From the NCBI RefSeq assembly GCF_023282985.1, contig NZ_JAGQDC010000004.1, forward strand, positions 124,001-188,000: a stretch of 64,000 nt of DNA, read 5' to 3'. The translations under genes were made by a program, and so were the position numbers. The DNA comes from Serratia silvae (GTDB lineage: Bacteria > Pseudomonadota > Gammaproteobacteria > Enterobacterales > Enterobacteriaceae). Every line of letters starts with the position of its first letter. Positions within the stretch are counted from its first letter, which is position 1. Positions 25,885-34,676 of the stretch are shown here, in pieces. The notes beneath the pieces were generated by a model. That model saw only the letters and a program-made list of their open reading frames with translations, ran no database searches and was not told the DNA's origin.

Positions 25885-26904
25885 TTATTTCTTGTGGCGA
25901 ATACGCGGGTTAACTACGCCGTAGAGCACATCTACCAGCAGGTTAACCAGAATAATCATACAGGCGACCAGCAATACGCCGCCCTGAACAACCGGGTAAT
26001 CACGGCGTTGCAATGCATCCATCAGCCAGCGGCCCAGCCCCGGCCAGGAGAAGATGGTTTCGGTCAGGATCGCCCCGGCCAGCATGGTGCCGACCTGCAA
26101 GCCGATCACCGTCACCACCGGCAGCAAGGCGTTACGCAATGCGTGTACCACGATCACCCGCATACGGCTCACACCCTTGGCGCGCGCGGTACGAATATAG
26201 TCTTCACCCAGCACTTCCAGCATGGAGGAGCGAGTCATACGCACGATAACCGCCAGCGGGATGGTGCCCAATACGATGGCGGGCAGGATCATATGCATCA
26301 CGGCGTCGATGAAATCACCCGGTTCACCCCAGATCAGGGTGTCGATCAGCATAAAGCCGGTCAGCGGCAGGCTGTCATCGAGGAAGACCGTATCGCTTAT
26401 TCGCCCCGATACGGGCGTGAGATTGAGCTGTACCGAAACCAGCATGATCAGCATCATGCCCCACCAGAAGATCGGCATTGAATAACCGGTCAGGGAGATA
26501 CCCACGGCGGTATGGTCAAACACCGAACCTCGCCTGACGGCCGCCAACACCCCGACCGGGATACCGACAATCACCGCGAAGAGCATCGCGCACAGGCCCA
26601 GTTCCAGGGTGGCCTTAAAGCGCGGCACAAACTCTTCCCACACGGAGATACGGCTCTTGAGGGACGTCCCCAAATCGCCATGCAGCACGTTGGTGACGTA
26701 ATTGAAGTATTGTTGATAGAGCGGTTTATCCAGCCCCATCTCTGCCATCAGTTGTGCATGGCGCTCTGCGGAGATCCCGCGTTCCCCGGCCATAATGGTC
26801 ACCGGATCGCCGGGGATCATATGGACGAATGCAAAAGTCAGCAACGTTATGCCGATAAACGTTGGGATAACTAACCCCAAACGTCGGAGTATGAACTGCA
26901 ACAT
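25885..26904 (-). CDS. dppB: Dipeptide ABC transporter permease DppB
   Basis: A 339-residue permease, equal in length to E. coli DppB, with six membrane helices, the first being the N-terminal MLQFILRRLGLVIPTFIGIT. The EAA loop reads YIRTARAKGVSRMRVIVVHA. It forms the translocation pore with DppC. The 166-base gap to dppA contains a hairpin (27000-27027) that probably lowers downstream expression relative to the binding protein, as usual in peptide operons. Confidence 0.97.
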   Translation of the reverse strand: MLQFILRRLGLVIPTFIGITLLTFAFVHMIPGDPVTIMAGERGISAERHAQLMAEMGLDKPLYQQYFNYVTNVLHGDLGTSLKSRISVWEEFVPRFKATLELGLCAMLFAVIVGIPVGVLAAVRRGSVFDHTAVGISLTGYSMPIFWWGMMLIMLVSVQLNLTPVSGRISDTVFLDDSLPLTGFMLIDTLIWGEPGDFIDAVMHMILPAIVLGTIPLAVIVRMTRSSMLEVLGEDYIRTARAKGVSRMRVIVVHALRNALLPVVTVIGLQVGTMLAGAILTETIFSWPGLGRWLMDALQRRDYPVVQGGVLLVACMIILVNLLVDVLYGVVNPRIRHKK

Positions 26905-26999
26905 ATCCCGAACTCTCTGTATAAAGTGCCCGGCAGCTCATCGTCCGCCAGGCTTATTAAAACTCACACGCTTCACGACATTCTTCTGGAGACGGGAAT

Positions 27000-27027
27000 G
27001 CAGGGGCGCAACGTATTGCGACCCTGC
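27000..27027 (-). other. Hairpin in the dppA-dppB intergenic region
   Basis: GCAGGG G CGCAA CGTA TTGCG A CCCTGC is a near-perfect inverted repeat with a 4-base loop and no T tract. Such hairpins protect the upstream binding-protein mRNA from 3' decay and set a high ratio of binding protein to permease. Confidence 0.65.
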
Positions 27028-27070
27028 CTATTAACTTTCCTCGTCTTTTAACTCGCCTTATTGGTCAGGC

Positions 27071-28678
27071 TTAGTCCAGAGAAACGTTCTCAAAGTGATG
27101 CTTACCAAGCGGATCGACCACATAGCCCTTCACTTCTTTACGCACTGGCTCGTAAACGGTGGAGTGGGCCACAATCAGCGCCGGAGCCTGATCGTGCATC
27201 ACTACCTGAGCCTGTTTGTAGAGTGCAACGCGTTTGTCGTGGTTCGATTCGGCACGGGCCGGTTGGATCAGATCCTCAAACGGCTTGTAGCACCAACGGG
27301 AATAGTTGGAACCATCTTTGGCGGCCGCACAGCTGAACAGCGTGGCGAAGAAGTTATCTGGGTCCCCATTGTCACCGGTCCAACCCATCATCACCGTCTG
27401 ATGCTCACCGTCTTTGGCACGCTTGAGGTATTCGCCCCATTCGTAGGTGACGATCTTGGCATTGACGCCAATCTTCGCCCAGTCGGACTGGATCATTTCA
27501 GCCATACGACGTGCGTTCGGGTTATACGGACGTTGTACCGGCATGGCCCACAGATCGATGGAGAATCCATCCGGCATACCCGCTTCTTTCAGCAGTTCTT
27601 TGGCCTTGACCGGATCGTAAGCGTAGTCTTTGACCTCGTCGTTATAGCCCCACATGGTTGGTGGGATCAGGTTCTTGGCAGGTTGACCCGCCCCCTGATA
27701 AACCGCATCCACGATGGCCTGCTTGTTCACCGCCATGGTCAGTGCCTGACGCACCTTCACGTTATCCAGCGGCTTCTTCTCGGTGTTGAACGACAGGTAG
27801 CCGACGTTCAGGCCAGGCTGTTCCATCAGGTTGATGGTTTTGTCCTGCTTCATGCGAGCGATGTCTGCCGGGTTCGGGTACGGCATGACCTGGCACTCGT
27901 TTTTCTGCAGCTTGGCGTAACGCACCGAGGCGTCTGGCGTGATGGAGAACACCAGGCGATCGATCTTCGGTTTGGTACCCCAGAAGCCGTCAAAGGCCTT
28001 GTAGAGGATTTTGGAGTCTTTCTGGTACTGCACCAGCTGGAACGGCCCGGTACCCACTGGGTTCAGGTCTACTTTCTCTGGCGTACCGGCTTTCATCATC
28101 TTATCGGCATATTCCGCAGACAGGATGGAAGCGAAGTCCATACCCAGGTCAGCCAGGAATGGCGCTTCTGGACGGGTCAGCGTGAAGCGTACGGTGTTGT
28201 CGTCCACTTTCTCGACTTTGCTGATCAGATCCTGCATGCCCATACCCTGGAAGTATTCATAGCTGCCGCCAGAAACCTTGTGGTAAGGGTGGTTCGGATC
28301 GAGCTGACGCATGAAGGAGTACACCACGTCGTCGGCGTTAAAATCACGGGTAGGTTTGAAATTTTTGCTGTCCTGCCACTTCACGCCTTTGCGCAGGTGG
28401 AAGGTATAGGTTTTACCATCTTCGCTGACGTCCCACTTCTCTGCCAGGCCGGGTTCCAGTTCGGTGGTGCCCAGTTTAAACTCAACCAGACGGTTATAGA
28501 TTGGCACTGAGCTGGCATCATAGGTGGTGCCGGAGGTGAACAACTGCGGGTTAAACCCTTCAGGAGAACCTTCAGAACAGTAAACCAGCGTCTTTGCCTG
28601 TACGCTGGCCGCAACGGTCAGCGCAATCAGGCCGATACCGAATTTCAGAATCCCTGATTTACCCAAGGAACTTGTCAT
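27071..28678 (-). CDS. dppA: Periplasmic dipeptide-binding protein DppA
   Basis: A 535-residue family-5 solute-binding protein; E. coli DppA is also 535. The signal peptide is residues 1-28, cut after ASVQA, giving mature [19 protein letters not shown] as in E. coli. Long stretches are identical to the E. coli protein ([40 protein letters not shown]). It delivers dipeptides to DppBCDF and in E. coli also serves in peptide chemotaxis with Tap. First gene of the operon; the leader has a CA-rich segment typical of GcvB targets. Confidence 0.98.
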   Translation of the reverse strand: MTSSLGKSGILKFGIGLIALTVAASVQAKTLVYCSEGSPEGFNPQLFTSGTTYDASSVPIYNRLVEFKLGTTELEPGLAEKWDVSEDGKTYTFHLRKGVKWQDSKNFKPTRDFNADDVVYSFMRQLDPNHPYHKVSGGSYEYFQGMGMQDLISKVEKVDDNTVRFTLTRPEAPFLADLGMDFASILSAEYADKMMKAGTPEKVDLNPVGTGPFQLVQYQKDSKILYKAFDGFWGTKPKIDRLVFSITPDASVRYAKLQKNECQVMPYPNPADIARMKQDKTINLMEQPGLNVGYLSFNTEKKPLDNVKVRQALTMAVNKQAIVDAVYQGAGQPAKNLIPPTMWGYNDEVKDYAYDPVKAKELLKEAGMPDGFSIDLWAMPVQRPYNPNARRMAEMIQSDWAKIGVNAKIVTYEWGEYLKRAKDGEHQTVMMGWTGDNGDPDNFFATLFSCAAAKDGSNYSRWCYKPFEDLIQPARAESNHDKRVALYKQAQVVMHDQAPALIVAHSTVYEPVRKEVKGYVVDPLGKHHFENVSLD

Positions 28679-28690
28679 CGCTAGTGCTCC

Positions 28691-28710
28691 GTATGTGATG
28701 TGGTGTGTGT
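28691..28710 (-). promoter_or_regulatory. CA-rich leader segment of dppA, probable GcvB small-RNA target
   Basis: On the minus strand the leader reads ACACACACCACATCACATAC, ending 12 bases before the ATG and running into the ribosome-binding region (CGGAG). GcvB represses dppA and other amino-acid and peptide transporters in enterobacteria by pairing its G/U-rich R1 region with just such C/A-rich leaders. The site is seen; the pairing is inferred from the family. Confidence 0.65.
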
Positions 28711-29135
28711 ATTACCGCCAGAGCCTAATATTTTTTGTTACGCGGCCTGTGCGGTCAGTGCCCGAAGGCAGGAGGAATAAAAAGCGCGAGAATACCGGAT
28801 GGAACGCATCGTGGCAGAGCGTTTGAGCGCGTGAATATCACTCATACACCTCTCGCTCTTATCCCTGAGGGTACCAAATTGCCAACTGTTTGGGGTGCCG
28901 TCAATATAACCAGTAGGGATTTACATAGACTGTGAGAAACAGCAAGCAAACATAAAAAAAACCTTTCAGCAACATTTACAGCATTAAAATTTGTGCTACA
29001 GGATGATTATCAGCTTCATGAACCAGCTATCAGTAGCTAACCAGCATTAACCTCCAATAAAAAACCAAAAAAGATTATTGCTGAATGATGAATATCTGAA
29101 CGGTTATTTTTGTGATCCCGGTAAAAGACACCGAT
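28711..29135. other. dppA upstream region and left end of the accessory block
   Basis: No gene is supported. The half nearest dppA presumably carries its promoter. The half nearest 29135 is AT-rich and leads without a recognisable vapB antitoxin gene into the vapC remnant. Confidence 0.5.
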
Positions 29136-29498
29136 ATGCTGGACACCAACATTTGCTCGTTCATCATGCGCGAGCAGCCGGAAGCCGTAATTAAGCGGCT
29201 TGAGCAGGCCGTATTGCGCAATCACCGCATCGTGGTCTCGGCCATCACCTACGCCAAGATGCGCTTCAGCGCTATCGGAAAAAAGGTCTCCCCGCGCAAC
29301 TGGTTGACGCATTCTGCGCCCGCCTGGATGCCGTCCAGGCCTGGGGACGCCACCACTGAAGTTAAGGCGGCGCTGTCTGGTCCCAACGACACGGCGATTG
29401 CCGGGCATGCCATTGCGGCAGACGCCATACTGGTGACGAATAATACGCGGGAATTTGCGCGGGTACCGGACCTGAAGCTGGAGGACTGGGTGAAGTAA
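29136..29498 (+). pseudogene. vapC: Degraded VapC (PIN-domain toxin) gene
   Basis: Starting at ATG 29136 the sequence reads MLDTNICSFIMREQPEAVIK, the classic VapC N-terminus with its first catalytic Asp, and it ends NDTAIAGHAIAADAILVTNN then REFARVPDLKLEDWV, the normal C-terminal half. The middle is damaged. The conserved Glu of the A-E-M-R-F-G motif is Lys here (YAKMRF). After SPR the frame slips: the alternative frame reads QLVDAFCARLDAVQAWG, which is the expected sequence. Some residues before GPNDTAIAGH are also missing. No vapB antitoxin is visible upstream. The toxin is therefore very probably dead. Confidence 0.85.
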
Positions 29499-29524
29499 GC
29501 GGATGGTTGCATAACGCCCGGTAG

Positions 29525-29689
29525 GTTATTTCAGCGTGCCGGGTAGTTTCCAGGTTGCCTTGGTACTGAGTTTTCCTTCAAAGATGTGAAGATCTGCAGC
29601 CGGCGTCCTGTTCTGATGCCACTTTGTCTCCATCAGGTAAAATTCATCATTCAGCCAAAAGAAGATGCCCCCACCAGTTAGTGGGGATT
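29525..29689 (-). pseudogene. Short gene tail of unknown family
   Basis: A minus-strand frame without a start reads GGGIFFWLNDEFYLMETKWH and ends WKLPGTLK at a stop at 29525. Composition looks protein-like (Trp, Phe, charged alternation), but the frame is closed by a TAG only about 54 codons upstream. It is probably the last part of a gene cut off when the fimbrial block was rearranged. I do not recognise the family. Confidence 0.35.
29669..29686 (-). terminator. Hairpin at the end of the fimbrial operon
   Basis: CCCCAC and GTGGGG pair around a 6-base loop about 20 bases after the adhesin stop. There is no strong T tract, so termination here is only suggested. Confidence 0.4.
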
Positions 29690-29704
29690 GCTAACAAAAT
29701 CATG

Positions 29705-30541
29705 TCATCGGTATTCGATTATGACCGCGGTACTGCCAGAATATTCTCCAGCATTATTGGTATCATCGATGTTAGCAGTTATCGTAAGATCTGAGCCTAT
29801 TCCCACAGTCATATCAGCACCCAACCCTGAGGGACGGCCGTTAATGGTTAGAGTCGCTACCGGCGCGTACCCTCTAGGTCCAAGATACAGGCGGCTGTCA
29901 GGTATGTCAGGCGTACGAATGCGCACGTTGGCAGTCCGATTACAATGCACGCTCCCACGTACCGTCCCCGTCGCTTTATCACCCTTGTTTACTGTTATGT
30001 TTATACTAAGATCATTAGGCGTTATTTCACATTGTGTATCCGGTGGTCGTACACCACATCGGAAGGTACCGATCGAGTATTGTGCCAGCGACGCATCTTT
30101 CCCGTCTGACAAAACCCACCCCCCGCACACCCCTGCGGTACTATTAGCTGTAATCCAGTAAGGCGGCCTGGGATTGAATTGACGAGGTATTGAGGTAATG
30201 ACAGACGATAATGATTGTCCGGGGACCACAGGTATATTACACAGCTGCCCCCCGATGGTGCAAAACGCCGACGCCTCATAGCCTCTCCCATATATATAAA
30301 GACTCATGTAGATCATCCCTGGTGGTATAACCTCGTCCAAGGGATTGCTATATCCGGAGAAAGTGGCATATCCCCCCAAGGAGATCCCATTAGGAAAACT
30401 ATTGGGGATTCCGGTGAGATTGGTGAAGTCTGGGCTACCGACGCCGATAACTTGGGTTGGAGGACCTCCGTAACTGTTTAGCGCGATTAATAGCGTTCCT
30501 ATTAGGGACACACCCCGTATTGAGACCATGTGATTACGCAT
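29705..30541 (-). CDS. Two-domain fimbrial tip adhesin (MrpH-like)
   Basis: A 278-residue exported protein, the last gene of the fimbrial operon. From ATG 30541 a signal peptide (residues 1-24, ending LNSYG) is followed by an N-terminal lectin-like domain with four Cys (SAFCTIGGQLC, TAGVCGGW, GTFRCG). A C-terminal pilin domain follows from about residue 168, with the usual Cys pair (TQCEITPN, VHCNRT) and ending TAVIIEYR. Two domains, with the receptor-binding one first and at the distal end of the operon, fit a tip adhesin such as MrpH of Proteus MR/P pili. Earlier in-frame starts (30616) are possible but would bury the signal peptide. The ligand is unknown. Confidence 0.75.
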   Translation of the reverse strand: MRNHMVSIRGVSLIGTLLIALNSYGGPPTQVIGVGSPDFTNLTGIPNSFPNGISLGGYATFSGYSNPLDEVIPPGMIYMSLYIYGRGYEASAFCTIGGQLCNIPVVPGQSLSSVITSIPRQFNPRPPYWITANSTAGVCGGWVLSDGKDASLAQYSIGTFRCGVRPPDTQCEITPNDLSINITVNKGDKATGTVRGSVHCNRTANVRIRTPDIPDSRLYLGPRGYAPVATLTINGRPSGLGADMTVGIGSDLTITANIDDTNNAGEYSGSTAVIIEYR

Positions 30542-31017
30542 TAGAAAGGTACCGATTTTAATTTGTTTAATAGAGTGGGCAATCACCTTACGTTCTGTAA
30601 TAGGTGTTTTACCCAATTAACCCACCGTGCCTCGAATTCCCGCACACGCAGGTCGGTCTCTGCCGTCGACAGCTTCCGCCACTGTGTTTACTCATAAAGG
30701 CGCGCAATACGTTCCCAATGGTTTTCTATTTATCTCGGAGCTATCAGGGGCTCTTTGGGGCATACCATATCCCCAGCTAATCAAAGCCATTTTTCAATTT
30801 TCCTCAGTTGTGTTTTAACTGGGTGTGTTTCAAAGCCACCCACATCAAAAAATTCATGCAGTCGTTTGATTGTCCTACGTAAATGTCAGTAGGTAAGCAA
30901 AGTCATCCATATATCGGCCATAAAATATCTCTTTGCGCGTCGCAAAAGATCAGCCGAACACACTATTGCGCTCGAGCCGTCCGTATGAGGATGGGTTCAA
31001 TCATTCCTCACCCGCTT
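30542..31017. other. 476-bp gap inside the fimbrial operon without a clear gene
   Basis: All other genes of the operon are packed within tens of bases, yet this stretch contains no supported frame. A 32-codon minus-strand frame (about 30790-30695, starting MALISWGYGM after GAGGAAAA) is the only start with a good ribosome site. The region may have lost a gene or may hold the adhesin's own promoter. Confidence 0.5.
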
Positions 31018-31581
31018 TTACTCATATTCCAGGTGGAAGGTTGCCACCGCACTGAAGGGTCCGCGTTCGATACGGTGGTTCCTGATGGCATCCGGCTCAC
31101 CCTGTACATAGGCCTTCAGTGCAATAATGTTGCTCCCTTCCTGCAGCAGGAGTTTATCGCTTGCCTTATTGAGCGGCAGCGGTTTGGCCGACCGCGTCTC
31201 AAGCCCGATGGCAATCCCCGAGGCCTCGCTGCGGCCGTCAAGGGCCAGTAGTCCCGGCAAGGCGCTGCTTTCGGTGCCGGTAAAGGTCACGCTCACCGTC
31301 TTACCCAGTGTCAGGTCACATTCCTCCAGGTGTATCTCGAACGACTGCCCCAGGGTACGCGTGTTCAGGTACAGGTACTTGTCAATGACCGTGCCAAAAT
31401 CAAGCGTGATCTCTTCATCGCCTGGCTGCACCACACAGGGTTCCGCCACCAGGGCACCGTACAGACGTACGTTGTTTTTCCCGGTAGCCTGCGCCGGGCC
31501 AGCCACCAGCGCGGCAAGCAAGGGAACAAGCCCCGACACTTTCACTGCACAGTCAAAATAACAGCCTGTCTTGCGTTTCAT
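31018..31581 (-). CDS. Fimbrial minor subunit (MrpG-like position)
   Basis: A 187-residue pilin. ATG 31581 (MKRKTGCYFD) is chosen because AAGGAG lies 8 bases upstream; the frame could extend to 31629. Signal peptide to about residue 33 (GPAQA), then the pilin fold with the Cys pair (VAEPCVVQ, LEECDL) and the C-terminal beta-zipper strand ending VATFHLEYE, needed for chaperone and neighbour-subunit binding. The segment FTGTESSALPGLLAL is similar to the major subunit of this operon (FTGMESIASNGLLGI). Confidence 0.85.
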   Translation of the reverse strand: MKRKTGCYFDCAVKVSGLVPLLAALVAGPAQATGKNNVRLYGALVAEPCVVQPGDEEITLDFGTVIDKYLYLNTRTLGQSFEIHLEECDLTLGKTVSVTFTGTESSALPGLLALDGRSEASGIAIGLETRSAKPLPLNKASDKLLLQEGSNIIALKAYVQGEPDAIRNHRIERGPFSAVATFHLEYE

Positions 31582-31591
31582 CTCGAGCTCC

Positions 31592-32089
31592 TTATTGGTA
31601 GTCGGCTCGCAGCGTTGCCCAGGCCTCAAATGCCCCTTCCGTCAAGGTGGCCCCGGCATTCTTCACCGGCACCGCTTCCAGTCGTGGCAGATTGGTCTGG
31701 TCTATCTTCAGTGAGCTGTTCGGCGTAAACGGCTGGTCGTTTTGATACACCCGGATACCCAGGCCCGCCTTATCCGTCCGCAGCGCCTCACTGTCGAATC
31801 CTGTCGCACCACCGCTCAAACTCAGTGTCAGCACACTGTTGCTGGCGGTCTCCTCGCAGGTTATCTGATAGTTCAACCTCTGGCGGTAGTTCACCCCATC
31901 AACTTTGTTGATGCCCACCCGTTCACCAAAGTCCACATCAATCCGGTTGCCGTCATTAATAGTACAAGGTGGTATATCAATCAGGGTGCCGCTGTACGTC
32001 ACATTGGTGTGGCTTTGCGGCGCAGCCTGCGCCATACCTGTCAGCAGCAGCACTAAACAGTATCCTGATGCTTTATCCGTCAACCACAT
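31592..32089 (-). CDS. Fimbrial minor subunit
   Basis: A 165-residue pilin with a signal peptide (CLVLLLTGMAQAA), Cys pair (DIPPCTINDGN, YQITCEET) and C-terminal strand ATLRADYQ. Together with the next two upstream subunit genes it belongs to a closely related trio sharing the layout of a short N-terminal G-x-L-x-x-x-P-C-T/V-I/V-N block and a V-x-D/E-F-G/D motif. They probably form the flexible tip fibrillum between rod and adhesin, as MrpE/F/G do. Confidence 0.85.
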   Translation of the reverse strand: MWLTDKASGYCLVLLLTGMAQAAPQSHTNVTYSGTLIDIPPCTINDGNRIDVDFGERVGINKVDGVNYRQRLNYQITCEETASNSVLTLSLSGGATGFDSEALRTDKAGLGIRVYQNDQPFTPNSSLKIDQTNLPRLEAVPVKNAGATLTEGAFEAWATLRADYQ

Positions 32090-32098
32090 AACAGCTCC

Positions 32099-32608
32099 CT
32101 AGGGATACTCCAATTGCAAAGTTGAAACGCCAGTAAAATTCCCTGTTTTTAATTTCGCGCCGTTTTTTTTCACGGGAATGGCACCTAACACGATACTCTT
32201 CGGAACCTCTTGTCCATCAAATAGGAGCACGCTTTTCCCTACGGTAATTGGCGTGGCTTTCCCCTCTTGAGAATGAAGTTCTGAAAGCTGGATACCAAAA
32301 TCAGCAATGTTCGTTTGCACCGCAGCAGAATTAAATGATGTCGCAGTCCCTAAATGCTTAAGTACAATCTTTGTATTAGCATCACACCTTAATGGCACAG
32401 AAAAAATCTTATTGTAATTAACACCATTAACATCCCCCACCTTGATATCATCAAATTCAATCTTCATATTTTCACCGTTGTTGACCGTACAAGGTGCCAG
32501 CTCCACCAAGGTGCCGTAAAAGCTCATATTGCTGGCCTGCGCTGCCAAACTCAGCAGCATGCTGGCGACAACCACGGCACCACGCCGTGTTCTGTTATGC
32601 TGTTTCAT
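32099..32608 (-). CDS. Fimbrial minor subunit
   Basis: A 169-residue pilin: signal peptide ending LAAQASN, Cys pair (LAPCTVNNGE, PLRCDANT), C-terminal strand VSTLQLEYP. Its ATG overlaps the stop of the preceding subunit gene by four bases (ATGA). Paralogous to its two neighbours. Confidence 0.87.
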   Translation of the reverse strand: MKQHNRTRRGAVVVASMLLSLAAQASNMSFYGTLVELAPCTVNNGENMKIEFDDIKVGDVNGVNYNKIFSVPLRCDANTKIVLKHLGTATSFNSAAVQTNIADFGIQLSELHSQEGKATPITVGKSVLLFDGQEVPKSIVLGAIPVKKNGAKLKTGNFTGVSTLQLEYP

Positions 32609-33111
32609 TGATAGCCCACCATCAGCGTAGCCGTAGACGTAAAATCACCACCGCTTAACGTGGTGCCGGGGCGTTTGACCGGCACAGCCTGCAAGACCGG
32701 CTTATCTGGATAATTAAAGTTAACCCAGTTATTGATCGTTAATGCACTGCCGTCAGCTTTTAATGCGATGCCCAGATCCGGCATATTCGTTTTCAGCGCA
32801 CTGCGCTCAAAGTTTGTGGCATTGCCTTCCACCTTTAGCTTCATCGCATTTTTGGTGTTCGCCTTACAATCCAAGCTGTAATCCACCGACTTTAGGTAGT
32901 TGCTACCGTCAATCTTACTGGTCAGCAGGTCATCACCGAACCACACCTCGATAGGTCGGTCGTCGTTTATCACGCAGGGCAGCGGCGCCAGCACGGTCAC
33001 CTTGATCGTGATTGACCCCGACCCCGCTGCCAATGCCAGCATCGGCAGGGCGGTCAGTAAGCCGGCCAGCGTTCGCCAAGCAAGTCGATGCAGTGTTACT
33101 GTTCCCTTCAT
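32605..33111 (-). CDS. Fimbrial minor subunit
   Basis: A 168-residue pilin: signal peptide MKGTVTLHRLAWRTLAGLL to LALA, Cys pair (LPCVINDD, SLDCKANT), C-terminal strand TATLMVGYQ. I prefer ATG 33111, which has GAGGTGG eight bases upstream. ATG 33132 would make an ATGACTGA overlap with the stop of the upstream gene and is also possible. Confidence 0.85.
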   Translation of the reverse strand: MKGTVTLHRLAWRTLAGLLTALPMLALAAGSGSITIKVTVLAPLPCVINDDRPIEVWFGDDLLTSKIDGSNYLKSVDYSLDCKANTKNAMKLKVEGNATNFERSALKTNMPDLGIALKADGSALTINNWVNFNYPDKPVLQAVPVKRPGTTLSGGDFTSTATLMVGYQ

Positions 33112-33124
33112 CGTCCCGACCACC

Positions 33125-33763
33125 TCAGTCATAACTCAGCTGAAAATCCACTACCGCCCGGTAACTGCCCGCCACCAGAGCAGCTGGCGTACGTTCAGGG
33201 GTGACGGTATAGCTCAGGCTGTCCTGCCCCGGCGTCAACAGCAGCGGCTTGCCCCGGCTGCCCAACCACACATCCTGACCGTAGCCGTTTTCCAGTCGCA
33301 ACCCAAGGCCAGAAACGCCCCGCACCTGCACTAGCTGAGGGTTATCCGCATCACGCGGCGCAGTAAAACTCACCGTCACCGCCGGTTGATTGTCTGCCCA
33401 GGTCAGGCCGCCGGTACGCACATTCCGGCTGCCCGCCGAACTGCGCAAACAATCGGTCAAGCGCAGTTCGAACCGTACCGGTTCACCCTGGGCACCCATG
33501 GTTTGCAGGCGTCCCGTGCCGATCTCACCCAGCGCGATATCCTGATACGCACTGGTCATCTCCAGACGACAGGCGCTCTCCGTCAGTGCGCCATGCACAT
33601 ACAGCGTGCCGTTAGCGCCTTCGACATAATTGTCCACCGCCGCCTGCGCCGGTGGCAGCAGCCACACTATCGCACCCAGCGCCAACACGCCCAACGTGCT
33701 GTAGTACCTTAATTCGGCTGACCCTCGCTGCCGATGTTCGCACCGTGTGTATGTCAAGCTCAT
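33125..33763 (-). CDS. Fimbrial minor subunit (MrpE-like position)
   Basis: A 212-residue pilin directly after the chaperone gene. Signal region to about residue 41 (LLPPAQAA), Cys pair (ESACRLEM, LTDCLRSS), C-terminal strand VDFQLSYD. It is longer than the three following subunits and of more GC-rich codon use. The N-terminus before the signal peptide is unusually long (about 18 residues), so translation may start further in. It may be the adaptor that joins rod to tip. Confidence 0.83.
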   Translation of the reverse strand: MSLTYTRCEHRQRGSAELRYYSTLGVLALGAIVWLLPPAQAAVDNYVEGANGTLYVHGALTESACRLEMTSAYQDIALGEIGTGRLQTMGAQGEPVRFELRLTDCLRSSAGSRNVRTGGLTWADNQPAVTVSFTAPRDADNPQLVQVRGVSGLGLRLENGYGQDVWLGSRGKPLLLTPGQDSLSYTVTPERTPAALVAGSYRAVVDFQLSYD

Positions 33764-33815
33764 GCCCTTTCTCCCTACGCTTCGCCGGTGTCCGGCACCG
33801 TCAGATATTGCTCTG

Positions 33816-34601
33816 CTATGCTTTCTTTTCCGGTATCACTGTGCAGGTGCTGCCGTTGCAACTGAAACTCAGCTGCGGCCGGCCACCGTAGTCGTTGATA
33901 TAGGTCAGCACCGGGCTACCGCCCACACTGGCCGCGCTCACCGTCAGCGGCAGGCTACCTTTCGGCGGCACCATCAGCGGTTCAAAGCCTTTTACCCCGG
34001 CCCCGTCTTTTTTGCTGCTGGCGTCCACAATGGTCACGTAATACGGTGTCGGGTTGTTGACCAGGTACTTGTCACCCTGCTTGCTCAGCGTCATCTGCTC
34101 CTGCGGCGGCGCGGCATTTGTGTCTATCGCTATACCCACCGGGCGGTAGAACAGCTTGATGCGCGTCTGCAACGCAATTTGCAATGTGTTCGCCTTGGTG
34201 CTCTTCGGTGGGATTTCCCGCAGGTTGAAGTAGTACACCGTCTCACGATCCTGCTTGAGCAGCTTGGCCGCGGGCAGCGCCTGGATTTTTACCTGGCTCG
34301 GTTTACCTGGCTCAATACGCTGCACCGGCGGTAGCACGGTGAGTGGAGTCTGGATTTTGTTGCCCTGCTCATCCTCAATCCAGCCCTGCGCCAGATACGG
34401 CAGTTGCTTGTTTTGGTTGCTGACGCTCAGGCTCACCGACTTCTGGCTGCCGTCAAAAATAACCCGCGTACGGTCTAGGGCAATCGCGGCCTGCGCCTGC
34501 TGAGCAGCCATTGCGCTCAACAGAGCGACCGTCAGCAACGCTGGCATTCGCGTGCCACGCGGTAAAGGGTTGTTCGTTTTCAACATATCGTTCTGCATCA
34601 T
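33816..34601 (-). CDS. Periplasmic fimbrial chaperone (PapD/MrpD family)
   Basis: A 261-residue PapD-like chaperone. The signal peptide ends AQQAQA. The first Ig domain has the alternating G1 donor strand (TLQIALQTRIKLFYRP, with the family pattern before the F-Y-R-P motif) and the catalytic Arg and Lys positions in the usual places. The second domain ends GGRPQLSFSCNGSTCTVIPE with two Cys, a disulphide common in pi-clade chaperones. It folds each subunit by donor-strand complementation and hands it to the usher encoded next door. Confidence 0.93.
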   Translation of the reverse strand: MMQNDMLKTNNPLPRGTRMPALLTVALLSAMAAQQAQAAIALDRTRVIFDGSQKSVSLSVSNQNKQLPYLAQGWIEDEQGNKIQTPLTVLPPVQRIEPGKPSQVKIQALPAAKLLKQDRETVYYFNLREIPPKSTKANTLQIALQTRIKLFYRPVGIAIDTNAAPPQEQMTLSKQGDKYLVNNPTPYYVTIVDASSKKDGAGVKGFEPLMVPPKGSLPLTVSAASVGGSPVLTYINDYGGRPQLSFSCNGSTCTVIPEKKA

Positions 34602-34676
34602 TTCTTTCCCGGCCTTTGGGCCTCTGAATGTGGTTGATTAAAACCGTATGCCTTTCTCGTCATGCAACGGTGAAGG

